Positions 29,849 to 38,049 of a DNA stretch of 47,887 nucleotides are shown in pieces. The stretch's first letter is position 1; each line of letters opens with the position of its first letter. Location of the stretch: positions 1 to 47,887 of the forward strand of contig VJZX01000024.1 of the NCBI GenBank assembly GCA_009663185.1. Direction: 5' to 3'. The DNA comes from Isoptericola halalbus (GTDB lineage: Bacteria; Actinomycetota; Actinomycetes; Actinomycetales; Cellulomonadaceae). The translations under genes were made by a program, and so were the position numbers. The notes beneath the pieces were generated by a model. That model was not told the DNA's origin and did not search any database. It was given only the letters and a program-made list of their open reading frames with translations.

Positions 29849-30615
29849 CCGACGACGGGACCTCGCTGCCGGGCCACCTGCGCTCGATCCAGCCGACGTC
29901 GCAGTTCGCCGGCGACGACGGGTCGGCCGACGCCGAGCTCGCGGCGCTGCTCAAGGGCTACGCCGGCGGGAACACCCCCCTGCGCGTCGTCGTCGAGCGG
30001 CTCGCGTCGACGCGCGTGCTCGTGCCCGTCCTGGCCGAGGCCGAGGCGACCGGGACGGTCGAGCACGACGGCGCCCGGCTCGACGTCGACTCCGAGGCGT
30101 CCGCGGGCGTCGTCGCGCTCCAGGCGCCTGACGGCCGGCGTGCGCTGCCCGTGTTCACGTCCGTCGACGCGATGCGCGCCTGGCGCCCGGACGCCCGCCC
30201 TGTGCCGGTCGAGGCGCCCCGCGCGGCGCTGTCCGCGGTGAGCGAGGACTGGGCGCTGCTGGTCGTCGACCCGGGCGGTCCCGTGACCGCTCTCGTCCCG
30301 CGCCCGGCGGTGTGGGCGCTCGCGCAGGGCCGGCCGTGGCGTCCCGCGCTCGAACCGACCGCGGACGGGCTCGTCGTCGACCCCGAGGTCGCCTCCGCGG
30401 TGGCCGACGCGGCCGCACCGGTGCAGCACGTCGTGCGGGCGCACGCCGAGCCGGGCCGCACGGCGGAGGTCGCGGTCGTGCTCGCGCTCGATCCTGGCCT
30501 CGACCGAGCAGGCCTCGACCGGGTCCTGGCCAGCGTCAACGCGCGCCTCGGCGCGTCCAAGGTGGTCTCCGAGCGCGTCGACTCGCTCGAGCTGCGGATC
30601 GCCGCCGCGCGCTGA
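29845..30615 (+). CDS. SseB family protein
   Basis: The 256-aa product contains an SseB N-terminal domain (about 25-150: [49 protein letters not shown] and [11 protein letters not shown]) and an SseB C-terminal-like segment (about 190-255). Family function is poorly known; enterobacterial SseB is linked to serine sensitivity. The GTG start overlaps the priA stop by 4 bp. It is the last gene of the hisC operon and converges with the serine protease gene (33 bp between stops). Confidence 0.85.
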   Translation: MTDDGTSLPGHLRSIQPTSQFAGDDGSADAELAALLKGYAGGNTPLRVVVERLASTRVLVPVLAEAEATGTVEHDGARLDVDSEASAGVVALQAPDGRRALPVFTSVDAMRAWRPDARPVPVEAPRAALSAVSEDWALLVVDPGGPVTALVPRPAVWALAQGRPWRPALEPTADGLVVDPEVASAVADAAAPVQHVVRAHAEPGRTAEVAVVLALDPGLDRAGLDRVLASVNARLGASKVVSERVDSLELRIAAAR

Positions 30616-30648
30616 TCCGCTTGTCGCCGGGCGACGGCTTGCAGGAGG

Positions 30649-31374
30649 TCAGTCGCAGGGCGGCAGCGTGGCGAAGGCGGCGGCGTCGGACAGCAGCTGC
30701 TGCACCGTCGACAACGGGATGAGCAGGGAACGCCCGTCGGACGTCTTGGCGTACACGACGCCGATGACACGGCCGGTGTCGTCGAGCGCGGCCGACCCCG
30801 ACGAGCCGGGCTCGACGGGCGCGTCGGTGACGAGGACCTCGCCCAGATTCTCGTTCAGCGGGTCGGTCGTGCGCCCGATGACCTCACCCTCCGTCACGCT
30901 CAGCGCGCCGCCGTCGGGGTAGCCGACCACGGTGACGAGGTCGCCGGCACGCGGGTCGTTCTCGGCGAGCTCGGGGTACGACGGCAGCGGGTCGTCGGTG
31001 CGGACCACGGCGAGGTCGGCCAGGCCTGCCGTGCTCGCGGCCATGACCTCGATGTCGCGCCCGTCGTAGGTGCTGACCTGCAGCACCTCGGAGTCCGCGA
31101 CGACGTGGCGGTTGGTGATGAGCGTGTGCTCGTCGATGGCGAAGCCCGAGCCGGTCGAGAGCCCGCTGCAGCCGACGTTGCGGATGCGGACCGCCATGCG
31201 CCGGACCGCGTCGAAGCCGTCGGGGGACAGGTTCCCGCCGCCACGCGCGACGAGGCTCGGCGCGACGGTCGGCGTGATGTCGCTGGGCACCGGGTCCGGC
31301 AGTGAGGGCAGCACCGTGCACCCCGCGACGAGGGCGAGCGACGAGGCGAGGACGACGGCGCGACGGCCCCTCAC
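30649..31374 (-). CDS. Trypsin-like serine protease lipoprotein
   Basis: The 241-aa protein has a lipoprotein signal (residues 1-19, RRAVVLASSLALVAGC), so it is anchored outside the membrane. The chymotrypsin/HtrA-type fold shows the triad: His in TLITNRHVVADS (about 91-94), Asp in AGLADLAVV (about 121) and Ser in EPGSSGSAALDD (about 193-196). A pair of cysteines flanks the catalytic unit (VGCSGLSTGSGF and the C-terminal PPCD), a possible disulfide. There is no PDZ domain. The GTG start overlaps the upstream coiled-coil gene by 4 bp. Targets are unknown; surveillance of exported proteins is a guess. Confidence 0.9.
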   Translation of the reverse strand: MRGRRAVVLASSLALVAGCTVLPSLPDPVPSDITPTVAPSLVARGGGNLSPDGFDAVRRMAVRIRNVGCSGLSTGSGFAIDEHTLITNRHVVADSEVLQVSTYDGRDIEVMAASTAGLADLAVVRTDDPLPSYPELAENDPRAGDLVTVVGYPDGGALSVTEGEVIGRTTDPLNENLGEVLVTDAPVEPGSSGSAALDDTGRVIGVVYAKTSDGRSLLIPLSTVQQLLSDAAAFATLPPCD

Positions 31375-32003
31375 TGCTGCAGCTCCTGCTGCAGCTGCTC
31401 GTTCGCCTGGGTCGCCTCGTCGCAGACCGCCTGAACGTCATCCGCGAAGCGCTCGAGGTCCTCAGGATCGTAGGCGTCGCGGTTCTCGAGGTACCCGATG
31501 AGCTGCGACTGGGCCTCGATGCACTGGCCGAGCGCCGTGGCGACGACGCCGGCCGCCTCGCTGACGCGGGTCTGGTAGTCGAGGTAGCGCTGGGCGGCGA
31601 CGGTCTCGTCGCCGAGCTGGGCCTTCTCGTCGGCCAGCTCGGTGATGCGCTCGGTCGCCGCGGCGAGCTGCTCGCGCGCGGACAGGAGCTCGGCGTTGAC
31701 GCCGTCGAGCTCGGCCTGCAGCGCAGCCGCCTGAGCCGCATGGTCACGCGCGCGGGCCTCCCACGCCGCACTGTCCTCCTGCCAGCGCACGGTGGTCAGC
31801 CACAGGTAGGCGCCGACGCCGAGCGCGGCGAGGAGCAGCAACGTCAGCACGACGACGGCTGCGCGCGACCGTCGGCGGCGTTGGGCCGGTGCCCCGTGCG
31901 CCGCCGCCGGGGCCGACGTCCCGGACGAGGGCGCGGGGACGACTTGCGGGTGGCCGGTGTCCGGCGGCTGCCGCCACGCGGGCGGCTGCGGCGGGTGGCT
32001 CAT
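31371..32003 (-). CDS. Membrane-anchored coiled-coil protein, unknown function
   Basis: The 210-aa product has a Pro/Ala-rich cytoplasmic N-terminus (about 1-40), a basic patch QRRRRSR and one transmembrane helix (about 47-68, AAVVVLTLLLLAALGVGAYLWL). A heptad-rich extracytoplasmic coiled coil follows (about 75-135, with ELDGVNAELLSAREQLAAATERITEL), then a helical end with two Cys and a Gln-rich tail (EQLQQELQQ). It starts 1 nt after the DUF1844 stop and its own stop overlaps the protease start. It is likely a partner or substrate presenter for the protease. No family recognised. Confidence 0.75.
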   Translation of the reverse strand: MSHPPQPPAWRQPPDTGHPQVVPAPSSGTSAPAAAHGAPAQRRRRSRAAVVVLTLLLLAALGVGAYLWLTTVRWQEDSAAWEARARDHAAQAAALQAELDGVNAELLSAREQLAAATERITELADEKAQLGDETVAAQRYLDYQTRVSEAAGVVATALGQCIEAQSQLIGYLENRDAYDPEDLERFADDVQAVCDEATQANEQLQQELQQ

Positions 32004-32004
32004 G

Positions 32005-32373
32005 TCAGACGACGGACCCTGTGTACTTCTCGCCGGGACCCTCGCCGGGCGCGTCCGGGATGACGGACGCCTCGCGGAACGCGAGCTGGAGCGAGCGCAG
32101 CCCGTCACGCAGGGACCGGGCGTGCTGGTTGCCGATGTCCGGGGCGCTCGCCGTGACGAGCGCGGCGAGAGCGGTGATGAGCTTGCGGGCCTCGTCGAGA
32201 TCGAGGTGCTCGCCCTGGTCGGCGTCCTCGGCCAGACCGCACTTGACCGCGGCCGCGCTCATGAGGTGGACGGCAGAGGTCGTGATGACCTCGACGGCGG
32301 CGACGTCGGCGATGTCGCGCGTCGCGCCCTCGACGTAGGTGGCAGCGGACGTCTCGGGGGGCTCGTTCGTCAT
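32005..32373 (-). CDS. DUF1844 family protein
   Basis: The 122-aa product matches DUF1844: a helical core VITTSAVHLMSAAAVKCGLA (about 29-48), an acidic loop, LDLDEARKLITALAALVTAS (about 57-76) and a closing helix. Function is unknown. In related actinobacteria DUF1844 genes tend to sit next to infC. Here infC begins 14.7 kb away beyond the mannoside cluster. I use ATG 32373 (GAGG about 8 nt upstream). The frame is open to 32436 but without support. First gene of the three-gene minus-strand operon. Confidence 0.85.
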   Translation of the reverse strand: MTNEPPETSAATYVEGATRDIADVAAVEVITTSAVHLMSAAAVKCGLAEDADQGEHLDLDEARKLITALAALVTASAPDIGNQHARSLRDGLRSLQLAFREASVIPDAPGEGPGEKYTGSVV

Positions 32374-32417
32374 GTACACATCCTCGCACTGGCCACGGCG
32401 AGGGATGCGCGGCCACC

Positions 32418-32446
32418 TTGACAGGGCGCGGCCCACCCGTGATGCT
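32418..32446 (+). promoter_or_regulatory. Promoter of the GH38 gene
   Basis: A perfect -35 TTGACA (32418-32423) is separated by 17 nt from GATGCT (32441-32446), close to TATAAT. An operator-like site follows immediately. A 76-bp leader then runs to the GH38 ATG. Confidence 0.7.
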
Positions 32447-32454
32447 CCACGAAC

Positions 32455-32468
32455 TGTAGCGCTTTAGC
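32455..32468 (+). promoter_or_regulatory. Putative LacI-family operator upstream of the GH38 gene
   Basis: TGTAGCGCTTTAGC lies 8 nt after the -10 box, over the expected transcript start. It matches the site before the sugar-binding protein gene (TAAAGCGGTTTAGC) at 11 of 14 positions and has a central CG, as LacI-type operators do. Confidence 0.6.
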
Positions 32469-32521
32469 GGCGCATGGCGGACACCAGGGGCACCGACGCT
32501 CCGGTCAGACGGAAGGACACC

Positions 32522-35500
32522 ATGCACGACGACGTCACCCTCACCGTGGGCCGCGCGACGCGCGTGCTCGACGAGCGCCTCCGACCGGCGGTGCACGCCA
32601 CGAGCGTGCCGCTCGAGGTCGCGTGGCACGAGCTCCCCGGCGAGCCGGTCCCGCCTGTCGAGGGCCTCGCGCTCGAGATGTCGCCGTACATGGTCGGCAC
32701 GCCGTGGGGTCGCGCGTGGGGGACGACCTGGTTCCGGCTGCGCGGCGTCGTGCCCGCCGAGTGGGCGGGCCGTGCCGTGGAGGCGGTCGTCGACCTCGGC
32801 TTCGACACGAACATGACCGGGTTCCAGTGCGAGGCGCTCGTCTACCAGCCCGACGGCGCGCCCGTGAAGTCGCTCAACCCGCGCAATCAGCACGTACCGG
32901 TCCTCGCCGTGGCCGAGGGCGGGGAGCGCGTCGAGCTCTACCTCGAGGCCGCGTCCAACCCGGTCCTTCTCGACTACCACCCGTTCCTGCCGACGCGCCA
33001 GGGAGACGTCCTGACGTCGTCGCCCCGCCCGCTGTACACGACGCGGCGCGTCGACCTCGCCGTCTTCGAGGAGGAGGTCCACGAGCTGGCCCTCGACGTC
33101 GAGGTGCTCCTGGAGCTTCAGGCCGAGCTGCCCGCGGGCCCGCGGCGGATGCGGGTCCTGCAGGCGCTCGACGACGCGCTCGACGTGCTCGACCTGCAGC
33201 GCATCCCCGAGACGGCCGCGGCGGCGCGGGCCGCGCTCGCCGAGGTGCTCGCGAGCCCTGCCGAGGCGAGCGCCCACGTGATCTCCGCCGTGGGTCACGC
33301 GCACATCGACTCGGCCTGGCTGTGGCCAGTCCGGGAGACGATCCGCAAGGTCGCGCGCACGACGGCGTCGATGACCGACCTGATCGAGCGCACGGACGAG
33401 TTCCTGTACGGGATGTCGAGCGCGCAGCAGTACGCGTGGGTCAAGGAGCACCGCCCCGAGGTCTGGTCGCGGATCGTCGACGCCGTCGCGGCGGGCAGGT
33501 TCCTGCCGCTCGGCGGGATGTGGGTCGAGAGCGACACCGTCATGCCGTCGGGGGAGTCTCTCGTGCGGCAGTTCTCTCAGGGGCAGCGGTTCTTCGAGCG
33601 CGAGCTCGGCGTGCGCCCCCGAGGAGTCTGGCTCCCGGACAGCTTCGGCTACTCGCCGGCGCTCCCGCAGCTCGTGCGGCGCGCGGGCTTCGAGTGGTTC
33701 TTCACCCAGAAGATCTCGTGGAACCAGGTCAACGTGTTCCCACACCACACGTTCCTGTGGGAGGGCATCGACGGGTCGCGCGTGCTGACGCACTTCCCGT
33801 CCATGGACACGTACAACTCGCAGCTCTCCGGCGCCGAGGTCGCCAAGGCCTCGCGGCAGTTCCGCGAGGCACGCCATGCCATGGGGTCGATCGCCCCCGT
33901 GGGTTGGGGTGACGGCGGTGGCGGCACGACCCGCGAGATGGTGGGCAAGGCCCGGCGGCTCGCAGACCTCGAGGGCAGCGCTCGGGTGCACTGGGAGCAC
34001 CCGGACGACTTCTTCGCCCGCACCCGCGCAGAGCTCGAGGACCCGGCAGTCTGGGTCGGTGAGCTGTACCTCGAGCTGCACCGGGCGACGCTGACGTCCC
34101 AGCACGGGACCAAGCAGGGCAACCGCCGCAACGAGCACCTGCTCGTCGAGGCCGAGGCGTGGGCGTCGGCCGCCGAGGTCCGCGTGGGCCTCGAGTACCC
34201 CTACGAGGAGCTCGACGCGCTCTGGCAGCAGGTCCTGCTCCTGCAGTTCCACGACATCCTGCCCGGCACGTCCATCGCCTGGGTCCACCGCGAGGCGGTC
34301 GAGCAGCACGCGGAGGTGACGGCGGCCGCCGAGGCGATCGTGCAGCGCTCGCTCGAGGCCCTCGTGGGGCGGGGGGACGTCCCCCTCGTGGCCAACCCGG
34401 CGCCTGTCGCGCACGAGGGCGTGCCGGCGCTCGGCGTGCTGCCGGCCTCAGACCGGCCCGATGCCGGCGCCGCGACGCTCGAGCGGACCGGCGACGGCTT
34501 CGTGCTGGCCAACGAGCTCGTGCGCGTGAAGGTCAACCGCGACGGGCATGTCGTCTCGGCGGTCGACCGCGGCACGGGGCGAGACGCGATCGCTCCGGGC
34601 CGCGAGGGAAACGTGCTGCAGCTCCACCAGGACTTCCCGAACATGTGGGACGCCTGGGACGTCGACCGCTTCTACCGCAACACCGTCACGGACCTGCGCG
34701 ACGTCGAGTCCGTCGATGCCGTGGTCGACGAGCGCGGCGCCGCCACGGTCACGCTCGAGCGGGCGTTCTCCTCCTCGCGCGTGCGCCAGATCCTGCGCCT
34801 GGAGCCTGGCAGCCGGGTGCTCGAGGTCGAGCAGACGACCGACTGGCACGAGGCCGAGAAGTTCCTCAAGGTCGCCTTCCCGCTCGACGTGCGCGCGGAG
34901 CACACCGCGGCCGAGACGCAGTTCGGGTACCACCGGAGGCCGACGCACACGAACACCAGCTGGGAGGCCGCGAAGTTCGAGACGTCGATGCATCGGTTCG
35001 TGCTCGTCGAGGAGCCCGGGTTCGGCGTCGCGCTCGTCAACGACTCGATCTACGGGCACGACGTCACCCGCGACGTCGCCGAGACCGCCGACGGCGGCAC
35101 CGCCGTCACTACGACGGTCCGCCTCTCCCTCCTCCGGGCACCGCGCTTCCCTGACCCCGAGACCGACCAGGGCACCCAGACCGTGCGCTACGGCCTCGTC
35201 GTCGGGGCCGACGTCGCGGCCGCCACGGAGGCGGGCATCGCGTTCAACGCACGCGAGCGTGCGCTCGTCGGCGCACGCGGCGTCGAGCCGCTCGTGGGGG
35301 TGACCGGCGAAGGCGTCGTGCTCTCGTGCGTCAAGCTGGCCGACGACCGGTCCGGCGATCTCGTGGTGCGCGTCCACGAGGCGCTCGGGCGGCGAGTCAC
35401 CGGTTCCGTCGTGGTGCACGTGCCAGTGACCGACACGCGGACCGTGAACCTGCTCGAGGAGGACCTCGCAGCGCCCGTGGCCACCGTCGGGGCCGACGGA

Positions 35501-35560
35501 GCGGTCTTCGTCGAGCTCGGGCCGTTCGAGGTGCGCACGCTGCGCATGCGTTTGGCCTGA
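32522..35560 (+). CDS. GH38 alpha-mannosidase
   Basis: The 1012-aa enzyme matches bacterial GH38 alpha-mannosidases. An N-terminal beta-rich region (1-250) precedes the catalytic domain with the zinc site VGHAHIDSAWLWPVRET (His261, Asp263) and the nucleophile Asp373 in WLPDSFGYSPALPQL. MWVESDTVMPSGESLVRQF and FHDILPGTSIAW are further family motifs, and the C-terminal beta domains (from about 620) include RRPTHTNTSWEAAKFE. GH38 retaining enzymes release mannose from alpha-1,2/1,3/1,6 linkages. No signal peptide is present, so it acts in the cytoplasm. ATG 32522 is chosen for GGAAGGA about 6 nt upstream; ATG 32474 in frame has none. First gene of the mannoside cluster with its own operator-controlled promoter. 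Confidence 0.93.
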   Translation: MHDDVTLTVGRATRVLDERLRPAVHATSVPLEVAWHELPGEPVPPVEGLALEMSPYMVGTPWGRAWGTTWFRLRGVVPAEWAGRAVEAVVDLGFDTNMTGFQCEALVYQPDGAPVKSLNPRNQHVPVLAVAEGGERVELYLEAASNPVLLDYHPFLPTRQGDVLTSSPRPLYTTRRVDLAVFEEEVHELALDVEVLLELQAELPAGPRRMRVLQALDDALDVLDLQRIPETAAAARAALAEVLASPAEASAHVISAVGHAHIDSAWLWPVRETIRKVARTTASMTDLIERTDEFLYGMSSAQQYAWVKEHRPEVWSRIVDAVAAGRFLPLGGMWVESDTVMPSGESLVRQFSQGQRFFERELGVRPRGVWLPDSFGYSPALPQLVRRAGFEWFFTQKISWNQVNVFPHHTFLWEGIDGSRVLTHFPSMDTYNSQLSGAEVAKASRQFREARHAMGSIAPVGWGDGGGGTTREMVGKARRLADLEGSARVHWEHPDDFFARTRAELEDPAVWVGELYLELHRATLTSQHGTKQGNRRNEHLLVEAEAWASAAEVRVGLEYPYEELDALWQQVLLLQFHDILPGTSIAWVHREAVEQHAEVTAAAEAIVQRSLEALVGRGDVPLVANPAPVAHEGVPALGVLPASDRPDAGAATLERTGDGFVLANELVRVKVNRDGHVVSAVDRGTGRDAIAPGREGNVLQLHQDFPNMWDAWDVDRFYRNTVTDLRDVESVDAVVDERGAATVTLERAFSSSRVRQILRLEPGSRVLEVEQTTDWHEAEKFLKVAFPLDVRAEHTAAETQFGYHRRPTHTNTSWEAAKFETSMHRFVLVEEPGFGVALVNDSIYGHDVTRDVAETADGGTAVTTTVRLSLLRAPRFPDPETDQGTQTVRYGLVVGADVAAATEAGIAFNARERALVGARGVEPLVGVTGEGVVLSCVKLADDRSGDLVVRVHEALGRRVTGSVVVHVPVTDTRTVNLLEEDLAAPVATVGADGAVFVELGPFEVRTLRMRLA

Positions 35561-35569
35561 ACCGGTTTC
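35558..35569 (+). promoter_or_regulatory. Weak third operator-like site at the end of the GH38 gene
   Basis: TGAACCGGTTTC overlaps the GH38 stop and includes the perfect palindrome AACCGGTT. It matches TAAAGCGGTTTA at 9 of 12 positions and lies 58 bp upstream of the stronger site, so it could be an auxiliary operator for repression by looping. It may also be chance. Confidence 0.3.
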
Positions 35570-35588
35570 GTCGGTGGAACGATGCGGC

Positions 35589-35638
35589 TTGACACGGGTC
35601 GGTGCCGACCGGCACCCTGGTGCGGGTAAAGCGGTTTA
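35589..35638 (+). promoter_or_regulatory. Promoter and LacI-family operator of the sugar ABC transporter operon
   Basis: TTGACA (35589-35594) is followed, at a spacing of 17-18 nt, only by a poor -10 (about CACCCT). The operator TAAAGCGGTTTA (35627-35638) begins 32 nt after the -35. The operator is palindromic at 10 of 12 positions around a central CG. The layout repeats that of the GH38 promoter (31 nt from -35 to operator). Confidence 0.65.
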
Positions 35639-35680
35639 GCCCGCGCGCATCGGAGCAACGAAGCACCAGATGGAGGAGCT

Positions 35681-36982
35681 GTGAAGCACAGCCACAGCAG
35701 GATCGGGGCGGGCCTCGCGGCGCTCGCCGTGGGAGTCTCGCTCACCGGCTGCGCGCTCGACGGCGCCGGCGGCACCGGAAGCACGCCCGAGGACTCCGTG
35801 GACGCGTCGGGCGAGGTGACCGGCGAGGTCTCGCTCCAGACCTGGGCGCTCAAGCCCAACTTCACCGAGTACGTCGAGGGCGTCATCGACGCGTTCGAGC
35901 AGGAGTACCCGGGCACGACCGTGACCTGGCTCGACCAGCCGGGCGAGGGGTACTCGGAGAAGGTCCTGTCGCAGGCGTCGGCCGGCGAGCTGCCCGACGT
36001 GACCAACCTGCCTCCGGACTTCGCTCTGGCGCTCGCGCGCGAAGGCATGCTGCTCGACCTCGAGGGCGTGGACGACGAGCTCGAGAGCACCTACGTCGCG
36101 GGCGGCCTCGGTGCGTACCAGTACGCGGGCATCGAGGGCACGTTCGGGTACCCGTGGTACCTCAACACCGACGTCAACTACTGGAACTCCGAGATCCTGG
36201 AGGCCGGCGGCCTCGACCCGCAGGACGCGCCCACCAGCCTCGACGAGCTCATCGAGCAGGCGCGCACCCTCGAGGCGGCCACCGGCGGCAAGCAGTACCT
36301 CATGAGCCGCAAGCCCGGCCTCGGCGACTTCGCGGCCGAGGGCGTGGCGATCCTCGACGAGGACGGCACCGAGTTCGTCTTCAACACCCCCGAGGCCGTC
36401 GCCCTCCTCGACACGTACCGCGACGCGTACGCCGAGGGCCTGATGCCGCAGGACGTCCTCACGGACGCCTACCTCGGCAACAGCCAGCTGTTCACCGAGG
36501 GAAAGGTCGGCTGGTCCACCGGCGGTGGCAACTTCATCGCCGGCGTGCTCGAGAACAACCCGTCGCTCGAGGGCAAGATCGTCCCGTCGCCCGCGATGGG
36601 CACGCCGCCGCTGTACGTCCAGGGCGTCTCGGTCTCGAAGTCGTCGAAGAACGTCCCGGCCGCGATCGCGCTCGCCCGGTTCCTCACCAACGCGGAGAAC
36701 CAGGAGGCGTTCGCCAAGGAGGTCCCCGGTATCTTCCCGTCGACGATCGCCTCCCAGGAGAACCCCGAGTTCGCCGAGAGCGACGGCACGCCGGCGCAGG
36801 ACGCCAAGGTCATGGCCTTCACGTCGCTCACCGAGGCGCAGGTCCTCCAGCCCGTCGAGGTGACCGAGGCCATGTCGACCGTCGTCAACCAGCAGATCGC
36901 CGCCGCCATCTCGGGCGAGGTGACCTCGCAGCAGGCGCTCGACACCGCCGTCGAGCGCTGCAACGAGCTCCTGTCCCAGTGA
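35681..36982 (+). CDS. ABC transporter sugar-binding lipoprotein
   Basis: This 433-aa extracellular solute-binding protein (family 1, carbohydrate uptake CUT1) captures the sugar outside the membrane. It has a lipoprotein signal ending in SLTGC (Cys at about 23), a Gly/Ser/Asp-rich linker and VSLQTWALKPNFTEYVEGVI at the start of lobe 1. YPWYLNTDVNYWNSEIL follows at about 153-169, and the C-terminal lobe includes VSKSSKNVPAAIALARFLTN. Aromatic residues (Trp, Tyr) are plentiful, as expected for oligosaccharide stacking. The GTG start has a strong GGAGGAG about 3-9 nt upstream. The placement between GH38 and GH5/GH92 genes points to mannose-containing oligosaccharides. Confidence 0.93.
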   Translation: MKHSHSRIGAGLAALAVGVSLTGCALDGAGGTGSTPEDSVDASGEVTGEVSLQTWALKPNFTEYVEGVIDAFEQEYPGTTVTWLDQPGEGYSEKVLSQASAGELPDVTNLPPDFALALAREGMLLDLEGVDDELESTYVAGGLGAYQYAGIEGTFGYPWYLNTDVNYWNSEILEAGGLDPQDAPTSLDELIEQARTLEAATGGKQYLMSRKPGLGDFAAEGVAILDEDGTEFVFNTPEAVALLDTYRDAYAEGLMPQDVLTDAYLGNSQLFTEGKVGWSTGGGNFIAGVLENNPSLEGKIVPSPAMGTPPLYVQGVSVSKSSKNVPAAIALARFLTNAENQEAFAKEVPGIFPSTIASQENPEFAESDGTPAQDAKVMAFTSLTEAQVLQPVEVTEAMSTVVNQQIAAAISGEVTSQQALDTAVERCNELLSQ

Positions 36983-36993
36983 TGCGACCCGTG

Positions 36994-37015
36994 CGGGCGG
37001 CCGCGACGCCGCCCG
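36994..37015 (+). terminator. Intercistronic hairpin between binding protein and permease genes
   Basis: A perfect 8-bp stem, CGGGCGGC (36994-37001) and GCCGCCCG (37008-37015), has a 6-nt loop and no T-run. Such hairpins after binding-protein genes often reduce downstream expression or protect the upstream message, which keeps the binding protein in excess over permeases. Confidence 0.45.
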
Positions 37016-37040
37016 GCGCGGGCATCCGGAGGTGACCCGC

Positions 37041-38048
37041 ATGGCCGAGACCACCGACGCCCGCACCGAACGCGCGACGAACGGCACCCGGCGCGTGCCG
37101 CCGGCGGAGGGGACGACGCCGGTCGCCCCGACCGGACAGTCCCGGGCCGCCGCGGCGCAGTCCGGCACGGTGGCGGCCCGGACCCACGCCTGGTTCACGC
37201 CCTGGCTGCTGTGCCTGCCCGCGATCGTGTTCCTCGCCGCCTTCAACCTGTGGCCGTCGGCCAACACCGTGTTCCTCGCGTTCACGAACGTGCGGCCCCT
37301 GTCGGGCGGCGAGCTGGTGGGTCTCGCCAACTTCGAGCGCATGCTGACCGACGACCAGCTCGCGACGGCGCTCGTGAACTCGATCGTCTACATGCTCGTG
37401 TGCCTGCCCTTCCTGCTGCTGGTCCCGCTCGCGCTCGCGCTGCTTGTCGAGAAGAAGCTGCCGGGGATCGCCTTCTTCCGGACGGCCTTCTACACCCCGG
37501 TCGTCGCGTCGGCCGTGGTGGTGGCGCTCATCTGGGGGTGGATGCTCGACGACCGCGGCGTCATCAACGGCATGGCGCTGCGCCTCGGCGTCGTCTCGGA
37601 AGCGATCCCGTTCCTGACCGACCGGTGGCTCGTGCTGTTCAGCGCGATCAGCCTGACCGTCTGGAAGGGTCTCGGCTACTACATGATCATCTACCTCTCG
37701 GCGCTCGGCGGCGTCGGTCGTGAGCTGCACGAGGCGGCCGCCGTCGACGGCGCGAGTGCCTGGCGTCGGTTCTGGTCCGTGACGGTGCCAGGCGTGCGCA
37801 ACACGATGCTGCTCGTCGCGGTGCTCATCACCGTGTCGGCGCTGCGCGTCTTCTCCGAGCTCTTCGTCCTCACGAACGGCACGGGCGGCATCGGGGGGCG
37901 CGACGTCTCGGTGGTGTTCCTCATCCAGATGTACGCACGCGGCTTCAGCGGGAACCTCGGCTACGCGTCGGCGCTGTCGATCCTGCTGTTCCTGATCACC
38001 CTCGGCCCGCTGCTGCTCATCGCACGCATCAACAGGAAGGGAGCGTGA
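37041..38048 (+). CDS. Sugar ABC transporter permease (MalF-like)
   Basis: The 335-aa protein has a long cytoplasmic N-terminus (about 1-45) and six predicted transmembrane helices (first at about 53-73, WLLCLPAIVFLAAFNLW). The EAA loop that docks the ATPase reads ELHEAAAVDGASAWRRFWSVTVP (about 231-253). It is one half of the CUT1 channel with the next gene. ATG 37041 is preferred because GGAGGTGA ends about 5 nt before it; the in-frame GTG 37032 lies within that site. The downstream permease starts 1 nt after its stop. Confidence 0.93.
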   Translation: MAETTDARTERATNGTRRVPPAEGTTPVAPTGQSRAAAAQSGTVAARTHAWFTPWLLCLPAIVFLAAFNLWPSANTVFLAFTNVRPLSGGELVGLANFERMLTDDQLATALVNSIVYMLVCLPFLLLVPLALALLVEKKLPGIAFFRTAFYTPVVASAVVVALIWGWMLDDRGVINGMALRLGVVSEAIPFLTDRWLVLFSAISLTVWKGLGYYMIIYLSALGGVGRELHEAAAVDGASAWRRFWSVTVPGVRNTMLLVAVLITVSALRVFSELFVLTNGTGGIGGRDVSVVFLIQMYARGFSGNLGYASALSILLFLITLGPLLLIARINRKGA

Positions 38049-38049
38049 C

